Positions 1 through 12,400 of a stretch of DNA of 64,000 bases are shown in pieces (positions within the stretch are counted from its first letter, which is position 1; each line of letters starts with the position of its first letter). The stretch spans positions 6,749,772 through 6,813,771 of the forward strand of contig CAIIXF020000002.1 of NCBI GenBank assembly GCA_903813345.2, in the 5' to 3' direction. The notes below the pieces were generated by a model that saw only the letters and a list, made by a program, of their open reading frames with translations, was not told where the DNA came from and did no database searches. The position numbers and the translations under genes are program-made. This DNA is from Owenia fusiformis. Lineage: Eukaryota; Annelida; Polychaeta; Sabellida; Oweniidae.

Positions 1-483
1 TAGAATGAGTCCCCGGGAATCATCGTATTAAGGTCACTTCCAGTTTATTTTTTCAAAAAAGATGAAAAAATGTCTCTCATAAATTGGCTCAGAACTGGTC
101 AGTCACTCATTAATACTCAGGGAAAACTAGAAAGGAAAAGCACGGTATAGTAGCAGCATCGATTGAGGTGCAAAATGTAAAGGTGCTCTCACAAAAATGT
201 ACAAACGTGGTGAATATCGCCAGTGGTCCTCAAAAGAAAAAATGAACATAGCCAAACATTCCCATTTACATGGTAATTCGCAAACACCGCGTAGGTTTAA
301 CATCTTTTGCATATCCGCCAAATTAAATAGCCGCCAATATGCCAAAAATGGCAAAATCGCCAAATTAAGTAGCGCCAAATTAACCCAATCTACAGTAACT
401 AAATTCAAGTCTCAAGTTAAATAGTGTGGAAACTATTGACCACTCCGTGACTATTCCAAATTACAAATGTGTTAAAAGTGTAC

Positions 484-3400
484 CTTGACTACGTGATGAA
501 GTTGTCTGATGCCTCAGTAGCATGAGCCCCAATACTGTCAGATTCCCACTGAACACCAACAGTGGCTCGATGTTCACTAGAAAGAAATCAAAACAAATAT
601 TCAATGTTATTTATTTATTGTTTATCTGTCATTTACTTATTTATTTTCTATTATTTTTATTACATTGTCACAACCTTTGGATGCAATGAAATTATTTTTA
701 TTTCATCTGATTTCTAAGGATCTATATTTCAAGACTGGTTTGAAGATAATCTTACCTAGGCTTGGCATGTTCTTCATGATGAAATGCAGCAGTTCTTTAA
801 AGGTGGTATCCTTGGTAACCATCCCTGACTCAAGTACAGTCAAATTGAGGTATATGCCACAAGCTGTTGTCATGGTAACTAAACTTTCCTCAGCACTGGT
901 TTCCATAGTAACAGTCAAATCTTTGTGTTCCTGCGTGAATGATTCCCATTGGAATTGAAAATATTCCCATAGCAACTCATGAAAATTATTCTCAAGGAGC
1001 AGTCCTCGACTTTTATCCTCCACAGATAAATGGCAAAATCCAGGGAGTAAAAATAGGAGGATAATTGTCCCTTGATCCATCTGTGTATTGAATGCTTCCT
1101 TTTTTACTTCTCCAAAAGTGACTTTTTTACTTGCATTCTTAGAGTCAGTTTTTTCAATTGATTTTCCGGTTGAATCACTAGATGTGTGATCTGCTGTTCC
1201 ATTATGATCTTTCCCCGTTTTTTTGGTTTCTGTATCGGTGGAAGATTCATTTGATTGTCCAGCCATGTTGTCGTTCACATTTGAGGGAGATTTGCTGGGT
1301 GTTGCTTCACCCATATTATTCAATGGATCGTCAATAGCCAGTTTATTTAATGACAAATCAGCATTTTCTGTCTTCTTCATAGCTTTATAGAACTGCTCTT
1401 TACTGGAATGTAACAGGAAAACATTGAAAGGGATGGTATTCAAATCATAATGTCAAAATTTGTTGATAAAGGGTTTCTATTATTTAGGGGGAACTGTAAT
1501 ATGATGACCTCATACAGTAGCTGAAGTGAAAAATGTTGATTTCTGATGAATAAAAGTGAAGGCAAATCAAATTCTCAAATTTCATTATTCTGGGATGTGA
1601 GAGGTGAAATGTCATTGAAATTAATTTTTCAACTCTTTATACGAAATGTATGAAGATGATCAACTTTAATGCTTCATTTGTGTAAGTTTTAGTTAAGAAT
1701 AATTCAATTAAGGACAAAGATTTCAACAATGACTAAGGTGATGCAAGAACTGGCATTAATTATTTTGCTTATTCAGGCTTGTTCAGATTTAGTCCTAAGC
1801 CTAACTTGTATTCAAAATGTACTATGATATAACTTAGCTTGCAAATAATACAAAAAATCTTGCTCATTCAAGTACATGTATTGTTATACATGTAAACATC
1901 CACTACCTTGCCCGTATAAGGAATGGTATAAGTTTGTTGATTTCTTTATTTAGCGCCAATGTTTCCTCAGCCATCCATGATCCAAGTACCCTTATGGAGG
2001 CATATGTCACTGGATGGCAATTCTGAAATAATACAAATTGTAATGTTTTTTTTTTTTTTTTTTTTTTATCCATCTATACTTCACATTTACATATTCTTTA
2101 CACATCTCGGCTTGACATCCTCTTGGATGTATATAGCCTTTTTTTTATATAAATATTCAAATAGATAGCTGTCCCATATAAAACAAGGCATTAACATGCG
2201 AAATGTCATCATCTGTCATTTGTTATAAATATCAAACACCAACCGCTGAATGGCGAACACCAAACACAATCAACAAAAAAGTTGGAGACTATAACAATTT
2301 AATATAATATATCCCCATTCTGGTGATGACATTGGTGACATAGCAATAATAAAGATGTAATTATTATTCATTTTTATTTATTTACTTATTTATTTGGGTC
2401 TATCTACTAATAAAACATCTACTATTGTCCACTACTATAAGATGTGGGATATAAAAACACTATGGAACATACAAAGTATACGACACATACCTTCTTTCCC
2501 GAATCGTCACTTGCGACATCCATTAGGAAACATGTGACAGCATTAAAGGCCCCTAACATAGCAGAATGTAACTGCATAAGTGTCTTCTCTTCCAGCAACA
2601 TGGTGGGTCCTGTAGTCATATAGCCAATAATCCTCTCAAGAAGACTATAGCAGCCTGATAGAAGTGGAGAATGTTCTAGAATCTGAAATGGGATACATTT
2701 CAGCATTAAAGGCCCATAAGGCCCCTAACATTACAGAATGTAATGTCTTCTCTTCCAGCAACATGGTGGGTCTTGTAGTCATATAGCCAATAATCCTCTC
2801 AAGGAGACTATAGCAGCCTGATAGAAGTGGAGATTGTTCTAGAATCTGAAATGGGATATTTAAGTTCAGCATTAAAGGCCCCTTACATTACAGAATGTAA
2901 TGTCTTCTCTTCCAGTAACATGGTTGGTCCTGTAGTCATATAGCCAATAATCCTCTCAAGAAGACTAAAGCAGCCAGATAGAAGTGGAGAATGTTCTAGA
3001 ATCTGAAATGGGATATAGTTCAGCATTAAAGGCCCATAACATTACAGAATGTAATGTCTTCTCTTCCAGCAACATGAAGGGTCCTGTAGTCATGTAGCCA
3101 ATAATCCTCTCAAGGAGACTATAGCAGCCAGACAGAAGTGGAGAATGTTCTAGAATCTAAAAATGGAATAAGTAAAATAAAGGGGACCATGGAATTAAAA
3201 ATTGATTATATCTAGAATTTGAAAAGTAAAATGCAAGTCTCATTTTTGTTGGCTATCCAATTAACAGGTTTTCTCTTACTGTATTACATTTCTGTCATGT
3301 TTCACTTGAAGAAGAGGGGGAATATCGCTGGGTTCAGAGAAGACCCTCATCTTCAATGGAAGGTTATACTGTATAGGGATGACCCATCGTCACTGATTGG

Positions 3401-6400
3401 TTGTTTGACAGGAAGTTGCGTAAACAAATTTCAAAATTCAAAATTTTTCAAAAATGCTTTGAATAATATAATGTTAATTTCTGGCATGTTTACCAATATT
3501 ATAGCTGTTATCTTAAAGATAAAGAAAAATGGTGGAAATTCAGACACATGAAGCTGGTAAGCAAGAAAGGTAATTATGGGCCATTTTTAAGCTTTAGTGT
3601 TTTCCCTCCTCTTACTTGTAAGGCTCAGATGGGAGCATACTTGACTTCCAATACTTGACAAGATATGTAATAAGGCTTAGATGGGAGCATACCTTTGTCC
3701 AGTCTTCATTCTCAAGAAGCATCCTGACCTCAATACACACTAGGTGAACTACCATCAGCAAGAACTTTGGGGATGGAAGTTCATTCTGATCAGTGTCTTG
3801 AAAATCGAACGCCCACTCAACACCAAGATTATCCACCAATAGAGATGCTAGCTGAATGGCTGGGCTTCTCATACCTTGTGCTGAAATTAAATGAATGTAC
3901 ATTGACTTCAAATGTCAGACTTCTATTCAATATTTGTCAAAAGTTTAAAATCAGAAAAAATCCGTAAAAATTCATGTTTTTAGAGCCTAATCTTATTTCT
4001 GGTAAAAATGAGCTGCTTCATAAGTTCAATATCTTATAGATACGAAATGTGGTGAAATATGTAAAGAACCCAAAAAATCCAAACACAACATAGGGTGTGT
4101 GATGACTAAATGATCGCCCATTGATTGTTCTGATAAATGATCAGAACACAGTACTTCATACTTGCCACACATTAAACAGCCCTGACTTTTTTCTAAAGAG
4201 AAATGTAAAAAATATACTCCTCAAAAAAAGTTAAGGACCTCATAGGTTTACATGTTAACCCCCATATTTGTTTGAACGACTGTTTTCTAAGCGGGGAACA
4301 AAAGAAATCCCAATAAAGTAAATAAATCTGTATCTTGATTCTATTCCCTATAAAGTCCGCAACGTTTTAATGTTATATCTCCATTACATTCTGTCAAAAT
4401 TTGATGTCAAAATTGATGAATTTCATGAAATGTAACAAAAATGGCAGATCCCATGTTAAACAAATGGGGAATGGTGGCTTAGGGGCAACTCAGATTCAGA
4501 ATATCTATTCAGCAATACATTTATTAAAAATACTTTTTAAGTAGAAAATTGAATGATTTTACATTTTACATGCTAAATGTCCCGCTTATGTTGTTAAAAT
4601 TAGCGATACGGAGCGTTAAAGTAATTTTGACCACCTCACTGAACCACCTGTGTTATTTCAATAAGAGGTTCATTAAAAAATTATTGAATTTGAAATCATT
4701 AACTTTTGTAAAGCCTGGACAATTAAATCATATTTTTCCTGAGTGGACAATTTAGCAAATTTAATTATCTCTTACAATTTACATTTTGAGAGCAATCGGA
4801 TGGATGGATCGTTCCTCATATGACTTATGGCAACCCAACCATTCCATCAAATTTTGACCCAATGTAATGGAGATATAACATTGAAACGTTGCTGACTTTA
4901 TAGTGACTAGAATCAAGATACAGCTTTATTTTCTTTATTGGGATTTCTTTTGTTCCCCGCTTAGAAAACAGTCGTTAAACAAATATGGGGGTTAACATGT
5001 TAACCTATGAGATCCTTAACTTTTTTTGAGGAGTATATTTCAAAACAAGGCATTAACATGACAAAATGTCACCACCTAGTTACTCTCAATATTGTTACAG
5101 ATGCCGATCGCCAAACACCGATCACCAACTGCTGTTCACCAACCAGTCACAAAAACACGGAGACCATAACAATATGTTAACACTTTTTGGCGGTGACATT
5201 GGAAGATTTTATCAATATAAATCAAAACTGATGATTGATAAAACACTTACTGATTTTACTGCCTAAAATGTCTTTCAATGATTTTCTCATAGTAATGCTC
5301 CAGGATGGGAAAGTTAGTTTGTTCATATCTGTTTTATTTACATCTGCCTTGTTCATATCAACTGTTGACTTGTCAATGGATACCACAATTGTACATAGTG
5401 TGGAACACAGTTCAAACTTGCTAGAATCCTGAAAAATTTAAAGCCATTTAAGGTCGTTTTACATCCGGAAGAGTAGAGATTAATTTACAATTGATATGTA
5501 TATAATTTCACATTTGTGATGATCCTAATAGCTCAAGGCCACTTAAGGTAGTTATAAACCTCCAGAGGAAATCATAGTTTCTAATAAAGTGTATATAAAA
5601 TGAACAATAGTTTCATTAAATAAGTATTGTTTCATAATCAAGCAAAAGGTTGGTGTAAATGTCTGTATTTTACTTTAATATGGACATAATTGAATCACCC
5701 ATGTTGATGAATGGGAAAGTAGCAATTAAGAGGATTATCTCCAAACCTGAACTCACCTTAGCATTATCAAATTGTGTTGCTAAGTGATCCAACAAGGAAT
5801 TGAGCCCCTCCTTATTCCCTCGCCAGGTCCCAGCTTTATTGTAATGTAGCATTGCCAATAAGATGGCAAATGATCTCTCACAGCCTGGAAAAGTAAACTT
5901 GTGAAACAAAGTGATTGTGTGTGTAGGAGACTATAACAACATGCCATCACATGTGGACATACGTCATTCCAATTATGTCTTACCTAAGAGACAAATTATG
6001 ACTTTTGATTGGAATCAAAACGATCGATAGAGAGTATTGACATTTTAAATATTATTTTATATCGTTTCGGGAGTTTGATTGTCATTATGTTTTCCAATGT
6101 TGTTGTTCATTTTATTTCATTTTATTTCACTGATGTAAATTTTAAAAGATTAACTTCTGACCCAATCAAATCAATTACGAAAAAAGTGCAAACTCACCAT
6201 ATTTCTTTTCAATGAACATGTGACATAGACATGTGACAGTTTTCTGATCAATCAGGTCTTCTCGAGTCTCTGGTATATCAACCATCGCTGCGATAATCTG
6301 AAGACAGTCATCTGTAATTGAAACTTTAGAAGGTGTGTCTTCATCGTCCATCTCTGTGGAGCTAAAAAAATGTGAAAAAAATCTCCAGTTTTTATTGAGC

Positions 6401-9400
6401 TCGTATATAGTTCATGGCCGGTTTGATTGGGAATTTCTTTCATGACTTAGAGTCTGCAGTTGATATGTATTGTTATTAATCCCAGAAGAAGTGAGAAGCT
6501 CCCATAATTCTTTCATATTCTATCGTATTCGGGGATTCCCCATTACGTCATCTCCTGCATCATCTCCAATCAAATTGCAGGATGCGATCACATGAACATA
6601 TCGTGGAAATAGCGTTAACATCAGTTCAATATCACCATTTTAAACCTACAGTAATACTATTGAAGTTACTCAAGCCAAACTTGTAGAGAATACTCATAAA
6701 ACAACAGCGAACATTGGGAGATTCAGTTCAATGGCAAATGAGGCCTGTTTATAAAATTTGTTTTCGAACGTGCCAAAATGCAAGGTCATCTTTGGGAAAT
6801 CTCCCCCCCCCTCCCCCTGTATTAATCCTTTATTAAAAGTGTAATCAAACAGTGAAATCTTAAATTAATACAAGAAATGTACATTTAATAAAGTCCAAAA
6901 TATTTTCCGTACGTGTGCTTATGTAACCTTTTTTACTATGGTTACCCACATTATCCAACATCATACTGAATTCATATGAAAATAGTTGAAAAGTACTTTA
7001 AACTTTCAAAATAAAAAATTACCTTGGGGCAATAAGGAGTAAATCGTTGAAGACTTGTAGATTTCTCATCATGTCTGTCGAAGTCAGCTGAAATACACAC
7101 ACAATGATTATTGAATGAACTTTTATTTTTGTTCCAAATAATGTCAAAATTACATTATTATTTGCAGAAAAAATTAGAAAAATCATTCTTGAACAGAGCT
7201 TTTACATGCCTGGGTACCAGCACATACAATTTGAAAAAAATCTGTCAACTGGGATATGAGTTATAAAAGATTACATTTAAATTACGATCTTCATTTGCTT
7301 GGATAATTAATCCAAATGCTAAGTGTAGAATTATATGAAAGTTCTTATTGGATATCAGCGTTTTAACCTCTTGAATCCCAGGCTTTAAAATTGGTTGAAA
7401 CCAGAGAATTTTTCATTTTTGCCACCTTTTGACATTTTATAGCATTACCTATACAATTTTAGATGCTCAACTTGGTGAGATTAGACGATGGAGATAATTT
7501 CTACACATTTTAAGTTATTCTTTCCAAACAACATTTTTGAAAAAAATCCTATACCTGCACATGTAATTTTCTGGTACAAAATAAAGTACGAAGGCATGTG
7601 TGTATTTCCTTGGTTTTTTTCAGGAAAGTATCCTTGCAATGTCTTCTTTTAGTATTTTGTCCCAGAAAATAACATGGGCAGGTATAGCATTTTTTTCAAA
7701 AATGTTGTTTGTAAAGAATAACCTTAAAACAATTTTTGTGCAAATGCTATATATGAACAAATTTATAACTCTCTCCTGCACCATGGGTCAACTAATGTTG
7801 AAATCATGAATGCTCAATTTATATTCTACTGTATACCTTGCATTTGATGTTCACGAGCAACCTATTTGGCTTATTAGTAATGATTATGTAATTGATTTTA
7901 TTTGTCTGTTCCTTAATGGTTTATCGGATGACTGTTAGATGTTAATAAGGTACTTATACTCAACGATACAATTAGAAAAACAGAGTATCTTATACATTTC
8001 TAGGGGTTCAGTATAGTAGAGTGATCTAATATAATCAACAGCCTACACAGTCTAACTGGACAACTCATTTTTCAATTTCTATTATCCTGAGCGAAAAAAG
8101 TAATTAGCCAGCAGAGTTTCAAAACCCTGTGTCCATCAATTCCTTTATTCTCTGCTTAGGTTTCTTATTCGCTTGTCATTTTTTAAACAATTCATTTTTA
8201 TCTCCTTTGGTTGTTAAGAAAACAACCTAATAATCTTTTGTTACAGAAGGTTTAGATTTAGATTGATGATAAAAGAAGATTAATTTCTTTAGTACTACAT
8301 CCTAATATGTATTTATTTCAAATTTAGTGCTACATCCTAATATGTACTTATGTATTTAATTCAAATTTCTCATTTGGTTAGCAATATGGCAAGCCAATTA
8401 CATCCCCCATCCGCAACATCATCTTGCAGCACTGTACAGCACTGCAAACAGTACTGAACAGTGCAGTTAGAGTACTGCACTGTACAGCGATGTACAGTGC
8501 TATTCAAGCATCACCTATTTTGAACAGCGTGATACAGAACTTTTTACAGCACTGTGCAGTACTGTTTTTGAAAACAGCGATGTACAGCACTGTTTTAACA
8601 GCGTCATCCAGCACTGTTTCATAAACAGCACTGTTTGAGATTGGTAGTGTATCTTTCATTACATTAGGGGCTAGAAGACAACAAATCTATCTTCAGCTCT
8701 ACACCTTTTCACAAACTTTTTTGGGGTAGAACATAGTATATAATGATTTTAAAAATGTTGTTTTTTATTATCTCTAAGGAGCATTTCAAAAGATTGATGT
8801 CGGAAAAATAACTGTATTTGAGCAGTGAGGGGAGGGGAGGGGACAAAGCAATAAAAGTTAGCAATCTGACATCATTCGAAGGAGTGCTACTGCAGGTGCA
8901 ATAATAGCTTTACAGGCTTCATACGTGCACATTGTCTCAAGGCAGTCTCTGTAGCTTAGCTTTGTGTCAATTATGAAGTCACTTATGTATTCATTTATAC
9001 ATGTAGTAATTTTCTGATATTGATCTTTTGAAATGCTCCCTTATGTATGTTTAAAGATAAATATTGCATATTACCATGACAGTATCAGTAGCATAGCAAC
9101 CAAGTATCACCATGGCGATTTCTTTGAAAGCAAGCTTACAACATCCTTCAGGTACTGCTTCTAGAAATACAATAGATAAAAAACAATGAATGCAAATAGA
9201 AAACAAAGAAATATAATGTCAATGAATATACATAAATTCCAGAGAAATAGAAATGAAAGCAGAAAAATGAATGAAATACAAAGCATGAAAATACAATAAA
9301 TAGAAATAAATAAATGAAGATCCGATGAACAGTTCAAATATAAGGAATGGAAAAACAATCAATATGAATACTATAAATATAATAATTACAAGAAAATACA

Positions 9401-12400
9401 ATAAAAGGAAATACAATGCATGGGTAAACAATAAATGGAAATACAATAAAGGAAAATGCAACAAATTAAAGTATAATGCTTTCATACTTGGCTAAAGGAT
9501 ACCCTTGCAGCGCTCTCAATTTCCATCAATTAAACATCCCTATAAGTCACACGGAAACACCCTGACAACGGTACAGTCGGATACCGTTGTCACAAATGAC
9601 GGGTGTAACTGTCGCTTCAACTCTTTCATCACTTGCTTCTCATTTCATGTGACCATATTGTTGCTAATGTGCAATTAAGCTCTTATGAAGGTGTACGATT
9701 ATGAAATCCTAATTTCGATCAAATGTCGTCACAAATCGCCACAATTACTCAGATGCGAGTTGGTAGTTACCAGTTTCGCCACGAGGTGGCTGATTCCGGG
9801 GAAATAACATGGCAGGGTATTACAAAATTCCCTTAAACTTGAATATGCATCAGTTTTAATGGTTCACTTTTCATATTACCCTAATGTATCTGATAGTTAT
9901 ACAAATGAAAATATGTCCAGTAAAAGAAAATATTATCTGTCCACTAAAAGAAAAGATATTTCCATTTTTGTGATTTTACAACATGGGGGCTATGGGGAAT
10001 CTCCTCGACCTAGAAGTCACATTTTCAAAGAAAATTAAATTTTCAAAGTTGGTAAACTCTTTTTAAAACCATGTTTCTAGATGTAATTTTACATGTAGAT
10101 TCCAAATATGACATCAGTTTGACTTAATTTTTAATGACGTAGTTAGATTATTTCTACTCAGATCTAGGCTATTACTGTCTCTCATATCATCTATGACAAC
10201 GGAATCTGAATTTCAAATAATTAACAGGGACAACAGCAGATGGTTAGATGTGGCAATGGTCTATGGTGGATGTATTGCTTTGGAACATAGGGAAATGACA
10301 ATGTGAACTAGACATGTAACACCGTTGTCTGTATAAATACCAGTGATCTCCCCAGCATTAAAACAATGGGCGCAGTACCCACCTGAGATTTTAAAAACAG
10401 GCTTGCACCCACCTGAGATTCCATTTGCACCTACTTGAAATAGAGAAAAATCATGTCTATTGGGCATATTTTGACCAATTTTGGACTTAATTGTGAAAGT
10501 GAGAATTTTGCACCCGGGAGAACGCTGATAAATACCATTGTCAAATGTTAGCTTTGTCATTCAGATTTAAGGCACATCTGACCCACATTCACCGTTGTCA
10601 TTTATACAGTAACCAATTACCATTGTCCCTTGTCATATTTTTATCAGTAAAATTAAAGGCTTCATTTCAATGGTAGAACATATTTAACCATACCATGAGT
10701 ACAAAAACACTTTAAAATCAAAATATCAAGTGCCATTAATGGGACAGGTTATCATATTTATTATCAATTTTAGATATGAATGTTATCTGAGCAGTCATCA
10801 GCTGACATTGTTATAAAAGAGGATCTGGTGTCAGAAATCATGGTTTTACCATAAAGGCCCCATATAAAGTTTAAACCACTTTGACTTAATATATTGTAGT
10901 CTTACACATGTAATCTGAAAATGTGATATGCAATTATTTGTTTAAATTTCAAAAGTTGGTTTTGATATACTTTCAAATTTTGTTCGAAAAATTGTGAATT
11001 TATTTAAGGAATAAATAATGATAGGCCATTCAATATGGTGAAATTCAGCACGAGTTGGACAGAATGTTGTACAAAGCACGAACCAAAGGTGAGTGCATTT
11101 GTACTAACATTCTGTCCAACGAGTGCTGAATTTCACCATATTGAATGGCCTATCATTATTTATTCCGATTCAAACATAAAAATTAGTAAAAGCCGTGTCT
11201 GTGGAACGGGCATGAAGGAACAGCTATCCCCGGACAGAGCCCCAGATGTGCAGCTGAGATGTGACGTCACTCAAAACAATGCAAATTGCAGATTTAATAG
11301 AGCATGGTCGTGCATCTATGGAGAATTAGAGAACGTTCTATATTGGCTATGCTGCATTCTGATTGGTTGAGAAATTGGAATAGAGCACGGTCATGTTTGA
11401 ATCGAGATTAAAGGATAGGTATCTATATGGTGAACTGAATTCAACAATGTTTTTCTCCTAAATCAATTATTGAAAACATTCAGTAAAAAAACATGTAATG
11501 TTGACTGTTTGACAACAATTTAATGCGAAAATTATTTATACATATTTTCTATAACTGTTTTTGTTAACATTTTTCGTTTTCTAGTGCAATTGTTTTTTTT
11601 CCTTTCTACCAATTCTTGAGAATGAAATAAAATGTCTTTCCAAACCTTGTTGGAACAAAATAGCATATACAATATTTTCTTGGACCTCTCAATATTATAG
11701 TTATACAAAGGAACACAAACCCCCAAAATAGATAAAAATAAGATAAACCTATTATTTAATTAACAAGATACTTTTTTAAAATCAACCAAATTTTCATTCG
11801 TACAATTACAATATTTAGAGGCCTAAAAACGTTGTGTTTATGATGTTTTGTTCCAATGAGTTTCGGATAGATGTTTCTTCTAGAACAATATAGAGAAAAG
11901 TATATATTTTCAAATTATATTGCTACCATTCAAAAAATGACTATTAAATTGACGATGTGTAAAGTTTTCAGATTTTTTTGATGACTGGTTTAAGAGAAAC
12001 ATGTGTTCAAAAAGTTCACCATATCAATACCAATCATTTCCCAATTAATATTTTTCCAAAAATCTTCAAAATATCTAAAAATAAAATGTCATGAAAAATA
12101 GTAAATGAACGATATGAACTCATTTTCAAACCTTACATGGGGCCTTTAAAGATCTAATAGCAAAGGTTTTGCAAAAATGAATCAATGTAGTATAAAACAA
12201 ATGTATGTAGAAGAAATAAATATATAATGAAAAAAAATAGATACGTGCTTGTAATATTGGTATTAACTTATGATTAAAAAGTGTCACTATCTCTTTCATT
12301 TTTCAAAAAATATAGGCTCACGTGACATGTGACGCGGGGCAGGCAATTTTGATCTATCGTAGACCATATCAGTATCAAATTGCCAATATTTCAACCTCGT

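Noticed and set aside
3219-3551. Plus-strand 110-codon frame with a hydrophobic N terminus
   Set aside because: It lies within a neurochondrin intron on the other strand, has no family resemblance, and has no splice or regulatory context.
9161-9485. Phe/Leu/Tyr-rich minus frames suggesting a membrane protein
   Set aside because: They are low-complexity translation of an A-rich minisatellite adjacent to a neurochondrin exon.
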